A stretch of DNA of 64,000 nt from Rariloculus sp965263005 (GCF_965263005.1 NZ_OZ253579.1:2480001-2544000), one strand, 5' to 3'; shown: positions 32,235-41,187, counted from the stretch's first letter. Program-made: numbers and translations. The notes: generated from the sequence alone by a model not told the origin.

Positions 32235-34706
32235 TCAATCGTCGCTGCCGCTCAGCATACTGCAAAGTCGCAGCAGGTCGGCGAAAATGCCCGCGGCCGT
32301 CACGTCGGGCCCTGCGCCCGGGCCGCGGACGATCAGCGGGTTCTCGCTGTAGCGGCGCGTGACGAACCGCACGATATTGTCCGTCAGGCTGATGTTCGAA
32401 AACGGATGATCGGCGTCGAATCCCTGCAAACGGACGCTCGCCTTCGCCTGGCGCACATCGACGTCAGCGACATAGCGCAACACCTGGTGGTCCCTGGCCG
32501 CAGCATGCACGCGCGCAGCCATCGGAGCGTCGAAATCCGACAATCGGTCGAGAAATTCATCGACCGAAGCACCGGCCAATGCCGGCGGCGCGAGACTCTC
32601 GACCTCGATGTCGGCGAGTTCGAGATCGAGGCCGGCCTCGCGGGCCAGAATCACGGCTTTGCGCGCGACATCCATGCCGGACAGATCGTCGCGCGGATCA
32701 GGCTCGGTGTAACCGCGGGCGCGCGCATCGCGCACAATCTCGGAGAACGTCTGGCTGCCGTCGAAAACGTTGAACAGATAAGCCAGCGTGCCGGAAAAAA
32801 TTCCGCTGATACTTTGAATGTCATCGCCGGTCTCGACGAGATCCTTCAAGGTGTGTATCACGGGCAGGCCGGCGCCGACCGTCGCCTCGTAGAGAAAGTG
32901 CGTGTTTGCCTGGCGGTCGCGGCGCTTGAGCTCGTTGTAGTAGTCGGTCGGGCCGCTGTGCGCGCGTTTGTTGGGCGTGATGACGTGGATTCCACGCGTC
33001 AGCCAGTTTGCGTAACGGTCCGCGATTTCCTGGCTCGCCGTGCAATCGATGATCACGGCATGCGGCAGATAATCGGCCTGGACATGATTCACGAGCCGCT
33101 CGATGTCCATCGGCTCGCCGCTTCCGAGTGCGCTGCGCCACTCGTCGAGATCGATTCTCGACGGATCGAGGCGCATCCGACTGGAGCTTCCGATCGCGCG
33201 GATGCGCAGATCCAGATCGAATTGCTCACGCAGGCTGCCGGCAGCGGCCGCGAGCTGGTCCAGCAACGCGCCGCCAACGGCACCTGGGCCGACCACGCCG
33301 ATCGATACCGTCTTCGCGGACAGATAGAAGTTGCTGTGCACGGCACGCAACGAGCGCGTCAGGTCCCTGGACGCGATAACAGCAGAGATATTGCGCTCCG
33401 AGGCGCCCTGCGCGATCGCGCGCACGTTGATGCCGGCGCCGCCAAGTGTACGGAAGAATCTCCCGGCGCTGCCCGGCAGCCCGGCCATGCCGTCGCCCAC
33501 GACCGCGAGGATCGCGCAATCGAGCGTGACCTCGATGCGCTGCACGAGCCCCTGTCCGAGCTCAACGGCAAATGCGCGCTCGACGACGCGCCTGACCGTT
33601 TCAGTCGCGTCTTCGGCGACGGCGAAGCAAATCGAATGCTCGGAGCTACCCTGCGAAATCAGCATCACCGAGACGCCCCCATCCCGCAGCGCACCGAACA
33701 GCCGGTCCGCCGTACCCGGCACGCCGATCATGCCGGCGCCTTCGAGATTGACGAGCGCGACACCGTCGATCCCGCTAACACCCTTGACGACCTCTTCGCG
33801 CATCGTTGACGCCGATGAGATCGTGGTCCCGGGACGGCTGGAATCGAAGGTATTGCGAATCCGAATCGGAATCCCGTCCGCAACCGCTGGCGCCATCGTT
33901 CGCGGGTGCAGCACCTTGGCCCCGAAGTAGGCGAGCTCCATCGCCTCGCTGTACGAAATCTCGTTGATGACCGTCGCTTCGGGCACCTGCCGCGGATCGC
34001 CGCTCATGACGCCGTCCACGTCGGTCCAGATGTTGATCTCGCCCGCACCGAGCAGTGCGGCAAAGATCGACGCCGAGTAGTCGCTGCCGTTGCGGCCGAG
34101 TGTGGTCGGTAATCCGTCCCTGCTCGACGCGATATAGCCCGTGACTACCGCGATACCGGTGAAGTCCGAAGGGATGACCCTGGCCCGTCGAGAGCGCGAC
34201 GCCTCCCAATCGATGACGGGACCCATCTCGCCGCGCCCGGTTATGAGCACATCGCGGGCGTTGACGAATTTGACGCTCCGGCCGGCCTGGCCGGACTTGA
34301 GAACGCCGGTCATCAGGCGCGCGGACCATAGCTCGCCGAATCCCGAGACGAGATCGCGGCTGCGGTGCGACGCCGAGCGCACGAGCGACAATGCCTTGAG
34401 CACATGCTGAATGTTGTGGAGATCCTGCTCGAACTGCTTGAGCAGCGGACCTGCAAGCCCTGCCGGCAACAGCTCCGCGGTGACCGCGGCATAGCGGGCG
34501 CGCAGCGCGTCGACGGTGTCGGTCACGCTCTCGCCCGCGGCCGCCTGGCTGATGAGCCCGAGAAGCTGATCCGTGACGCCGCCCATCGCAGAGACGACGA
34601 CCGCGAGATTCGCATCGCAAGGCGCGCTGACGATCGCAGCGACTCGGCGAAAGCAATCTGCGTCGGCGAGGCTCGTGCCGCCGAATTTGTGAACTATCCA
34701 GGCCAT
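32235..34706 (-). CDS. thrA: Bifunctional aspartokinase / homoserine dehydrogenase
   Basis: The 823-residue fusion catalyses the first and third steps of threonine synthesis. The aspartokinase domain starts WIVHKFGGTSLADADCF and includes RNGSDYSASIFAALL. Two ACT domains occupy about 315–465 (GVSVMLISQGSSEHSICFAV, 'GINVRAIAQGASERNISAVI') and provide threonine feedback. The homoserine dehydrogenase domain begins at about 470 (SIGVVGPGAVGGALLDQL) and contains LTRGIHVITPNKRA and the signature region 'ARGYTEPDPRDDLSGMDVAR'. It is probably co-transcribed with thrC from a promoter in the gap after rpe. Confidence 0.97.
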   Translation of the reverse strand: MAWIVHKFGGTSLADADCFRRVAAIVSAPCDANLAVVVSAMGGVTDQLLGLISQAAAGESVTDTVDALRARYAAVTAELLPAGLAGPLLKQFEQDLHNIQHVLKALSLVRSASHRSRDLVSGFGELWSARLMTGVLKSGQAGRSVKFVNARDVLITGRGEMGPVIDWEASRSRRARVIPSDFTGIAVVTGYIASSRDGLPTTLGRNGSDYSASIFAALLGAGEINIWTDVDGVMSGDPRQVPEATVINEISYSEAMELAYFGAKVLHPRTMAPAVADGIPIRIRNTFDSSRPGTTISSASTMREEVVKGVSGIDGVALVNLEGAGMIGVPGTADRLFGALRDGGVSVMLISQGSSEHSICFAVAEDATETVRRVVERAFAVELGQGLVQRIEVTLDCAILAVVGDGMAGLPGSAGRFFRTLGGAGINVRAIAQGASERNISAVIASRDLTRSLRAVHSNFYLSAKTVSIGVVGPGAVGGALLDQLAAAAGSLREQFDLDLRIRAIGSSSRMRLDPSRIDLDEWRSALGSGEPMDIERLVNHVQADYLPHAVIIDCTASQEIADRYANWLTRGIHVITPNKRAHSGPTDYYNELKRRDRQANTHFLYEATVGAGLPVIHTLKDLVETGDDIQSISGIFSGTLAYLFNVFDGSQTFSEIVRDARARGYTEPDPRDDLSGMDVARKAVILAREAGLDLELADIEVESLAPPALAGASVDEFLDRLSDFDAPMAARVHAAARDHQVLRYVADVDVRQAKASVRLQGFDADHPFSNISLTDNIVRFVTRRYSENPLIVRGPGAGPDVTAAGIFADLLRLCSMLSGSDD

Positions 34707-34727
34707 TGGGGCGTCTCGGTTCCGTTT

Positions 34728-34781
34728 GCCCGGTTGAAAACCACCGGGCCAGCCGTCATTGCGGCGGACGCGAGCATACCA
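34728..34781 (-). promoter_or_regulatory. thrA promoter (extended -10) and leader hairpin
   Basis: Read on the minus strand, TGGTATGCT (34781–34773) resembles an extended -10. Downstream in the predicted leader, GCCCGGT and ACCGGGC (34749–34743 and 34734–34728) form a perfect 7-bp stem with an 8-base loop, ending 22 bases before the ATG. There is no T-run and no Thr/Ile-rich leader peptide, so classical thr attenuation is not supported. Confidence 0.4.
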
Positions 34782-34820
34782 GAATAAGGTCGGACAGCAG
34801 ACTCCGAATGGGTGTGCGTC

Positions 34821-35516
34821 TCAGCCCGGCAGTTGCTTCGCACGCGAGATTTCGCTGCGCATCGCCGCGATCGTCGCGCCGTAATCCTCGGTCCCGAATA
34901 TTGCCGTGCCGGCGACGAAGGTATCGGCGCCCGCGCTAGCGATTCGGCCGATATTGTCGATCTTGACGCCGCCATCGACCTCGAGACGGATGTCTCGTCC
35001 CGACCGGTCAATGATCTCGCGCGCCGCGGCAAGCTTGTCAATTGTCGACTCGATGAACTTCTGTCCGCCGAAGCCCGGGTTCACCGACATCAGCAGGACG
35101 AGATCGACCTTGTCAGTCAGGTGATCAAGCCAGCTCAACGGCGTTGCCGGATTGAACACGAGGCCGGCCTTGCAGCCTTGATCCCTTATAAGCTGAAGGG
35201 TCCGGTCGACGTGCTCGCTCGCCTCGGGGTGGAAGCTGATATAGCAGGCGCCGGCCTCGGCGAACACCGGGACGATGCTGTCGACGGGCTTGACCATCAG
35301 GTGAACATCTATAGGTGCGTCGATCTTCTCGCTACGCAGATGATCACGCAGCTTTTCGCAGACGGGCGGGCCGATCGTCAGCGCCGGGACGTAGTGGTTG
35401 TCCATCACATCGAAGTGGATGAGATCGGCTCCAGCCTCGACCACGGCTTCGACCTCCTCGCCGAGCCGTGCAAAATCCGCCGCCAGAATTGACGGTGCGA
35501 TCCAGAAGTCCCTCAT
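34821..35516 (-). CDS. rpe: Ribulose-phosphate 3-epimerase
   Basis: This TIM-barrel enzyme of the pentose phosphate pathway interconverts ribulose 5-phosphate and xylulose 5-phosphate. Motifs seen are WIAPSILAADFARLG, IHFDVMDNHYVP, 'VDVHLMVKPVD', LLMSVNPGFGGQKFI and LEVDGGVKIDNI, holding the metal ligands and catalytic Asp residues. ATG 35516 (231 aa) begins exactly where family homology begins. It is followed by thrA on the same strand after a gap that carries its own promoter-like signal. Confidence 0.96.
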   Translation of the reverse strand: MRDFWIAPSILAADFARLGEEVEAVVEAGADLIHFDVMDNHYVPALTIGPPVCEKLRDHLRSEKIDAPIDVHLMVKPVDSIVPVFAEAGACYISFHPEASEHVDRTLQLIRDQGCKAGLVFNPATPLSWLDHLTDKVDLVLLMSVNPGFGGQKFIESTIDKLAAAREIIDRSGRDIRLEVDGGVKIDNIGRIASAGADTFVAGTAIFGTEDYGATIAAMRSEISRAKQLPG

Positions 35517-35558
35517 ATGGCCGATTATTCCACGATCTGCCGCTTCGCTCATCATAAT

Positions 35559-35599
35559 CGTCGCCGGTCGAACGCAGCGGGACTCTTGCCACGGGCTCC
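35559..35599. repeat. Solo right end of the inverted-repeat element
   Basis: About 40 bp between rpe and the MFS gene match the right end of the 160-bp element: the TCGCCGGTCGAA block, CGCAGCGGGACTCTTGCC, then ACGGGCT. The terminal GCTGC is altered to GCTCC, and the left part of the element is missing. It ends at the MFS stop codon. Confidence 0.7.
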
Positions 35600-36969
35600 T
35601 AGGCCCGGCTCCGCACCCTGCGCCGTGTGGACCGATCGAGCCGAAAACTGATCCCGAAAGCGAACGCGCCTATGATCGCGAGATAAAGAAGCGCCTCACG
35701 GTAACCGCTGAGCTCGTTCGCACCGCTCGCCACGACACCGCCGATGACCGATGCGCCGACGATTCGGCCGGTGCTCAGGAAAAGCGTGAGCAGGCCCTGG
35801 CCGGCGCCTTTGCGCTCCGGACCCGCTTCCTTGAGCGCGACGTAACGCAATGGCGCACCCAATAGCCCCGAGAGCCCGAAACCGACGCAGACGCCCGCGC
35901 CATAGAAATTGAGGCGGGTCAACGGCAAAAGAGCGAACAGGAACAGGCCGGTCACGGTCAGCAGCAAACCGAGCTGTATGACCGGCTTGGCGCCAATCCT
36001 GTCGAGCAGTCGTCCGGCGGCCGGCGCGCCGACGATCAACGTCGCAACGAGCGGCAACATCATGAAGCTCGCCGTGCTTTCGCTGACATCGAAAGCGCTG
36101 ACCGAAAACGACGGCAGGAACACCATACTCGCCTCGACAAGCCCGATCGCGACCGCAATCGCGCCCACGACCCTCAGTTGCGGGGAGCGAAAGAGATCCG
36201 GGTGCAGAACGGGGTCGGCGCTGCGAAGCTCCACGCGCCAGAACACCAGGGCCGCGAGAAGCAAGGCGACGACGAACGGCAGGCTGCCGAGCGACAACAG
36301 ACTCGCGGCGGGCTGATCGGCGTCGAGCTGGCCGAGACCCCAGGCAAGCCCTGCAAGCATGACGGTCAGGACCAGGGCGCCGGGCCAATCGAACGGCGCG
36401 CGGGAGGCTCGCCCGGCCCGCGGTAACAGCCGCAGGCTTGCGGCAATAACGACAGCCACTGCCGGCACGTTGATCAGGAACAGCCATCGCCAACCGAAGC
36501 CGAGCAGCAAACCGCCGAGCACTGGTCCGAGGACGAAGGCGATGCCGAACACCGCACCGATCAAACCGAGCGCCCGGCCGCGGCGCTCCGGCGGGAACGT
36601 GTCGGCAATGACGGCCGCTGCGACCGGCAACAGCCCGCCCGCGCCGCAAGCCTGCACGACGCGGCCCATAAGCAGGACTTCGAACGTTGGTGCTGCGCCG
36701 ACGATCAGCGAGCCCGCGGCAAACGCCCCGAGACACCCCGTGTACACGGTTCTGCGGCCATGCCGGTCCGACAACTTGGCCATGAGCGGCGTGCTGATGA
36801 GACTGAACAGAATGTAGATGTTGAACACCCAAGACAGATCACGGCCGTCCAGGAGAAATGTCTGGCGAATTGCCGGCAGAGCCGGACCGACAATCGCGAT
36901 ATCGAGCGCCGCAAGCAGGACGCCCGCGAACAGCACGGCAAGCGTTGAGTTGCTGTTTCGCTCCGCCAC
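35599..36969 (-). CDS. MFS drug/organic-solute exporter (DHA2-like)
   Basis: The 456-residue transporter has 12–14 hydrophobic segments. The DHA-type motif appears as AALDIAIVGPALPAIRQTF in helix 1, followed by LMAKLSDRHGRRTVY (motif A) and GLIGAVFGIAFVLGPVLGG (motif C, typical of antiporter exporters). The start is GTG 36969, overlapping the TetR stop by one base, so exporter and regulator are one operon. The neighbouring divergent reductive dehalogenase suggests that the exported or sensed molecule may be an aromatic or halogenated compound, but this is inference. Confidence 0.9.
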   Translation of the reverse strand: MAERNSNSTLAVLFAGVLLAALDIAIVGPALPAIRQTFLLDGRDLSWVFNIYILFSLISTPLMAKLSDRHGRRTVYTGCLGAFAAGSLIVGAAPTFEVLLMGRVVQACGAGGLLPVAAAVIADTFPPERRGRALGLIGAVFGIAFVLGPVLGGLLLGFGWRWLFLINVPAVAVVIAASLRLLPRAGRASRAPFDWPGALVLTVMLAGLAWGLGQLDADQPAASLLSLGSLPFVVALLLAALVFWRVELRSADPVLHPDLFRSPQLRVVGAIAVAIGLVEASMVFLPSFSVSAFDVSESTASFMMLPLVATLIVGAPAAGRLLDRIGAKPVIQLGLLLTVTGLFLFALLPLTRLNFYGAGVCVGFGLSGLLGAPLRYVALKEAGPERKGAGQGLLTLFLSTGRIVGASVIGGVVASGANELSGYREALLYLAIIGAFAFGISFRLDRSTRRRVRSRA

Positions 36970-37568
36970 TAGTGTCCCTTGACGAGCAAGCTCTTCATGG
37001 CATCCCTGAACAACGACGCGGCGCCGACGTGGCCATCGTAGACGCGCAACAGCGGAATCGCCGTCCTCGCGATCACCTTGAGCGAATAAACTGCGCTTCC
37101 GTTGCGCAGCAAGTCTGCATGTTCCGCTTTCGTCAGTAGCCCGAGCATTGCGGCGTTGAGCGCGGCGTGGCGGGACGCGAGGTGTCTGAAGGCCTCCGAA
37201 TCGACGGCAGGGATCAACAGCAGCCCCTCACGATGCACGGTCCAAAGTTGTAGATAGATCTCGATCAGACCCTCGAGCGCCGCCAAGGGCGGGTGCGGGG
37301 CCTGGTCGCGGACCGCGCTGATCGCAATATCGAATATAGGATTAAGAAGTTCTTCCAATAATTTGTATTTACTGGAAAAAATATCGTAGAAAGTTGCTCT
37401 GGAGACATCGGCTTCCGCAATGATCTCCTCGACGCTGACCGTCGCGACGCCGCGTCTTGCAAATTGGCGTGCGCCGGCCGCAAGCAGCGCCTCGCGCATG
37501 CGTTGCCTGCGGCGGGCCACGCGTGGACTGCCGCGAGGGTGATTGTCGCTGCTGCTTTGCCCGACCAC
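36969..37568 (-). CDS. TetR/AcrR-family transcriptional repressor
   Basis: The 199-residue regulator has an N-terminal TetR helix-turn-helix (VSVEEIIAEADVSRATFYDI then FSSKYKLLEELL) and an all-helical ligand-binding C-terminus that I cannot assign to a substrate. The start is GTG at 37568; tandem palindrome-like operator sites lie only 10–44 bases upstream. It overlaps the MFS gene by one base. It probably represses its own operon and perhaps the divergent dehalogenase gene. Confidence 0.92.
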   Translation of the reverse strand: MVGQSSSDNHPRGSPRVARRRQRMREALLAAGARQFARRGVATVSVEEIIAEADVSRATFYDIFSSKYKLLEELLNPIFDIAISAVRDQAPHPPLAALEGLIEIYLQLWTVHREGLLLIPAVDSEAFRHLASRHAALNAAMLGLLTKAEHADLLRNGSAVYSLKVIARTAIPLLRVYDGHVGAASLFRDAMKSLLVKGH

Positions 37569-37577
37569 TCCATAATC

Positions 37578-37612
37578 ATACAGCTATGTATGTTTTCGTA
37601 CAGCCATATATG
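37578..37612. promoter_or_regulatory. Tandem operator sites between tetR and the dehalogenase gene
   Basis: ATACAGCTATGTATG (37578–37592) and GTACAGCCATATATG (37598–37612) are two near-identical copies 20 bp apart, about two helical turns. The first contains the perfect inverted repeat CATACA-GCTA-TGTATG (37577–37592). The segment is AT-rich in a GC-rich genome and sits in the divergent promoter region, as expected for TetR dimer sites. Confidence 0.65.
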
Positions 37613-37696
37613 CTTACAGCTTGGATCAGCAGCTTCCCGGCGTTAACATGCTTGCGAATGATGTGATCCGGATCGGCGGGTCATCGGACGAATCCA

Positions 37697-39895
37697 ATGC
37701 TTCTGCACTCGAGAACGAAAGACAGGCCTGCGCATCTCGGCGTGTTCGCGCTCGAAGCCTTGCCCCACGACCCGTCGGTGCTCGCGGCCGAATCCGCACG
37801 GCCGCCGGCAGCGGCGACACCTGTGCCGGCCAGCTCTGACGGACTGAGCTCAATTGCGCAGCAATACCTCGAGATCTTCGCGCAGAGTATCGACGCCGAC
37901 GCCGACGCCGCTGCCGCGAAAGCGCCCGTCCCCGACGATCTCGAGCGGCGCGCCGCCGACGTCAAGGGACTCGCGTACTTCCTCGACGCGGCCCACGTCG
38001 GTATCTGCGCGGTCCCTGATTCAGCCCGGCTTGACGGTGCGCAGACCGACGACCATCGCAATGCCATCGTGTTGCTGATCGCGCACGGGAGAATCCCCGA
38101 GCAATCCAACCTCGCCTACGCCTGGACGGCACACACTCGCGCGGCCGTCGGCGACATGCGCGCAGCCGAGATCGCGGCTGTCGTCGCCGGACACGTTCGG
38201 CATATGGGCTGGAACGCGCGCTGCCACATCGCTGGTCACAGCAGCGTTGACATGCAGCGCCTTGCAGTCCTTTCCGGGATCGCGCTTCGCTCGGGCGACA
38301 CGGTGATCAGTCCGTTTCTCGGCGCCGACCATTCTTTTGCTGTTGTTACGACGGATTACGAACTCGAGCGCGATGTGCCGCTTGGCCGCAACGCCGAGCG
38401 GCACGCACGGGGCCTGCGCCACTGGTGGGGTACGCACGGCGCGCAGTCGGGTCGGGAGCGCAATCGCCGCGCGCGGCGGCAGAGCCACCTGAGCCACTAC
38501 CCGATGGAGCAGGTGCGGCGCGTCTCTCGCCCGACGACGCTGATACTCGGCGACGAGGTTCCGCGCGTGCCGAAGCGTGCCGCGTTCTTTGAACGCGCGC
38601 TGCAAGGCGATCTCGGCGCCAAGGCGCAGAAGGAGCGCGGCAACTTCTCGTTCAAGCACCCGACCTCGCAGAGCCTGTTCAGGGCGATCCGCTCACTCGT
38701 GCCGTTTCAGGACGGCCCGGTCGCCGAGGCCGACACCAGCCGCTATCAGGATCCCGAGGCCAACGCGGCGGCGATCAAATCGCTTTCATATTTTCTTGGC
38801 GCCGATCTGACGGGAATATGCGAGATCCCGCGCTACGCCTGGTTCTCGCACAAGGAGGACGGCCGCCCGATCGAGATGTATCACCGCTATGCGGTCGTCA
38901 TGCTGATCGACCAGGGGTTCGATACCATGGAAGGCGCGAGCGGCGACGACTGGATCTCCGGTACGCAGTCCATGCGCGGTTACCTGCGCGGCGCCGAGAT
39001 CGCAGGCGTCATGGCCGCGCAGCTCAGGAGTCTCGGTTTCCCGTCGCGTTCGCAAACGAACGCCGACAGCGATGTACTGCATATCCCGTTGATCCTGTGG
39101 GCCGGCCTCGGCGAGCTCAGCCGGATTGGCGAACTTGTGCTTAACCCCTTCGTCGGGCCGCGCTTCAAGTCCGTCGTCCTGACAACCGACATGCCGCTCG
39201 CCGTCGACGAGCCGATCAACTTCGGGCTTCAGTATTTTTGCAACAACTGCCGCAAATGCGCGCGTGAATGTCCCTGCGATGCGATCTCGTGGGGAAACAG
39301 CGTCATGTTCAACGGCTACGAGATGTGGAAGCTCGATGTGGAGCGCTGCACCCGATATCGACTGACCAACTCGCGCGGCGCAGCATGCGGCCGCTGCATG
39401 AAGACCTGCCCTCTCAACAAGGTCGTCGATGCGGATGGGCCGCTCATCACGCGCATCGCGAACTGGCTTGGGATCCATGCGTTCTGGTTGAAGCCGCTGC
39501 TCGTGCCGGTCGCCGCGTGGCTCGACGACTTCATCGGCAACGGGAAGCGCAACCCGGCCAAGAAATGGTGGTTCGACCACGAGATCGTCAACGGAGCCGC
39601 CGTCACGCCGCGGGCCACAAACGAGCGCGATATCGATCCGTCGCGCAACCTCGACCCCGCCAAACAGAAGATTGCCTACTATCACGCCGACGCAATGCCG
39701 CCTCCTGACTTGCCCGGCCCGGTCAAACTGGACCGCAAGGCTGCACTCGCCGCGCGAGACGTCGTCGAGACACCGGATCAGGCGCTGACGCGCGTGGCTC
39801 GAGGCGAACCACGGCCCGCGCACTACGTCCCGGCATCGCCTGTCGGCGCCGAAGACGTGGAATCGGAGCGTGTCGAGAGCCCCTACCTGCAGTAG
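37697..39895 (+). CDS. Reductive dehalogenase, cytoplasmic cobalamin/Fe-S type
   Basis: The 732-residue protein resembles the soluble, non-respiratory reductive dehalogenases such as NpRdhA. The C-terminal half carries the corrinoid-binding region (SLSYFLGADLTGICEIPRYA, LWAGLGELSRIGELV, VVLTTDMPLAVDEPI), a first 4Fe-4S motif CNNCRKCARECP at about 515, and a second cluster formed by CTRYR (about 551) and CGRCMKTCP (about 564). Residues of about 85–235 repeat the same fold without the clusters (GLAYFLDAAHVGICAVP, then VISPFLG), a visible internal duplication known from NpRdhA. No Tat signal and no rdhB anchor gene are present. The substrate is probably a halogenated aromatic, by family only. 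Confidence 0.85.
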   Translation: MLLHSRTKDRPAHLGVFALEALPHDPSVLAAESARPPAAATPVPASSDGLSSIAQQYLEIFAQSIDADADAAAAKAPVPDDLERRAADVKGLAYFLDAAHVGICAVPDSARLDGAQTDDHRNAIVLLIAHGRIPEQSNLAYAWTAHTRAAVGDMRAAEIAAVVAGHVRHMGWNARCHIAGHSSVDMQRLAVLSGIALRSGDTVISPFLGADHSFAVVTTDYELERDVPLGRNAERHARGLRHWWGTHGAQSGRERNRRARRQSHLSHYPMEQVRRVSRPTTLILGDEVPRVPKRAAFFERALQGDLGAKAQKERGNFSFKHPTSQSLFRAIRSLVPFQDGPVAEADTSRYQDPEANAAAIKSLSYFLGADLTGICEIPRYAWFSHKEDGRPIEMYHRYAVVMLIDQGFDTMEGASGDDWISGTQSMRGYLRGAEIAGVMAAQLRSLGFPSRSQTNADSDVLHIPLILWAGLGELSRIGELVLNPFVGPRFKSVVLTTDMPLAVDEPINFGLQYFCNNCRKCARECPCDAISWGNSVMFNGYEMWKLDVERCTRYRLTNSRGAACGRCMKTCPLNKVVDADGPLITRIANWLGIHAFWLKPLLVPVAAWLDDFIGNGKRNPAKKWWFDHEIVNGAAVTPRATNERDIDPSRNLDPAKQKIAYYHADAMPPPDLPGPVKLDRKAALAARDVVETPDQALTRVARGEPRPAHYVPASPVGAEDVESERVESPYLQ

Positions 39896-39921
39896 GTTTG
39901 CGCAATTCAGGCGACGCGGAC

Positions 39922-39967
39922 GCCACGGGACGCCGCCGACACCGTTTCGATCCTGGCAGCCCGTGGC
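39922..39967. repeat. Pair of repeat-element ends, head to head
   Basis: GCCACGGG (39922–39929) and GCAGCCCGTGGC (39956–39967) are inverted copies of the 160-bp element's terminal repeat, separated by about 26 bp. They lie between the stops of the dehalogenase and the cation transporter genes. A long-stem hairpin could form, so it may act as a terminator, or it may be an internally deleted element. Confidence 0.55.
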
Positions 39968-40047
39968 AATAGTCCGGCTGCAGGCGTTCGCTCGCGGCCT
40001 CGGCGGAGGACGCGAAGAGTTGCCGGTCTCGCGAATGCTGCGACCGC

Positions 40048-41022
40048 TCAATCCTTGCAGCGGTGCACCTCGACGGAGACGTGGACTATGCCCTTGTCGG
40101 ACGGAAGCAGTTTCTTGTAGTAATCGGCCGGCTTCGGCTCGTGCGTGACGACCGAGACGATCGCGGAATAGATACCCGGCCCCACGGCCCAGACATGGAG
40201 ATCGGCTACGCGGTTGTCATCGGCGGCCTCGATACTCTCGCGTACCGACTCCGACACCGCTTTCGGCGCCGTGCCGTCAAGCAGGATCGAGCTGGTCGAG
40301 CCGAGCAGACCGATCGACCAGCGTGCGACCAGAATCGCGCCGACAATTCCCATCGCCGGATCCATCCACACGAACCCGAAGTACTTCGCGCCAAGCAGCG
40401 CGAAGATGGCGAGCAGCGACGTCAACGCATCAGCGAGCACATGCAGATAGGCCGAGACGAGATTGTGATCGTGATGATGGTGGCCGTGGCGGTGGTGTCC
40501 ATGTCCATGCCCGTGGTCGTGTCCGTGGTCGTGATGCGCACCGTCCTCGCCATGCCCCTTGGGCGCTTTTTGCTCGAGGATCAACACGGATACACCGTTG
40601 ACGATCAGGCCGACGATGGCGACGATAATCGCCTGATTGAACGCGATTGGCACCGGCGAGATGAAGCGGCCGATGCTCTCCATCGCCATGGCGAGCGCAA
40701 AGCCCGCGAGTAGAACAGCGCCCGTGAACCCGCCGAGGACGTTCACCTTGCCCGTGCCGAAGCTGAAGCGCGCGTCGTTCGCGTGCCGTCGCGCATAGAC
40801 GTATGCGAACGCATTTATGCTGAGCGCCGCGGCGTGCGAAGCCATGTGCAGGCCATCGGCCAGCAGGGCCATCGACCCGTAGACGATGCCGGCAACGATC
40901 TCGATGACCATCATGAGCCCCGTGATGGCGATGACGATCAAGGTCTTCGTCTCACCGGGCCTTCTCAGATCCTGCCCGAAGGTATGGGAGTGCTGCCAGC
41001 GCTTCAGTTGATTCTCGTGCAT
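40048..41022 (-). CDS. dmeF: Cation diffusion facilitator (DmeF-like)
   Basis: The 324-residue inner-membrane transporter exports divalent cations such as Co, Ni or Zn. Six hydrophobic segments carry the CDF metal sites: MALLADGLHMASHAAAL (DxxxH in helix 2) and LHVLADALTSLLAI (HxxxD in helix 5). Between helices 4 and 5 is a long His-rich loop of about 30 residues (DHGHDHGHGHGHHRHGHHHH). The N-terminus 'LKRWQHSHTFGQD' is typical of DmeF. Cobalt efflux beside a corrinoid-dependent enzyme is noteworthy but may be chance. Confidence 0.9.
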   Translation of the reverse strand: MHENQLKRWQHSHTFGQDLRRPGETKTLIVIAITGLMMVIEIVAGIVYGSMALLADGLHMASHAAALSINAFAYVYARRHANDARFSFGTGKVNVLGGFTGAVLLAGFALAMAMESIGRFISPVPIAFNQAIIVAIVGLIVNGVSVLILEQKAPKGHGEDGAHHDHGHDHGHGHGHHRHGHHHHDHNLVSAYLHVLADALTSLLAIFALLGAKYFGFVWMDPAMGIVGAILVARWSIGLLGSTSSILLDGTAPKAVSESVRESIEAADDNRVADLHVWAVGPGIYSAIVSVVTHEPKPADYYKKLLPSDKGIVHVSVEVHRCKD

Positions 41023-41187
41023 TTTGTCTCGAACGGCCGCCTGCTGCGTAGATCATAAATCAGACGCTTGAGCGCCACATCGGGAGCGCCCGGGGGCGGC
41101 GGGTTTCTTTCCTGCGGAACCCGTGCCAAACTCACCGCCGCAACGCAGCGGTCGGGAAGAATCACGACCGCGGAGGAAGGAGAACGA

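Noticed and set aside
32406..33809. A 467-codon frame antisense to thrA
   Set aside because: It lies fully inside thrA, which has all kinase, ACT and dehydrogenase motifs.
34707..34820. A thr-type attenuator before thrA
   Set aside because: A hairpin is present, but there is no Thr/Ile-rich leader peptide and no T-run terminator.
40440..40560. Tandem repeat resembling a CRISPR-like array in the CDF gene
   Set aside because: The repetition is His/Gly/Asp codons of the metal-binding loop in a coding frame; no spacers or regular repeat unit.
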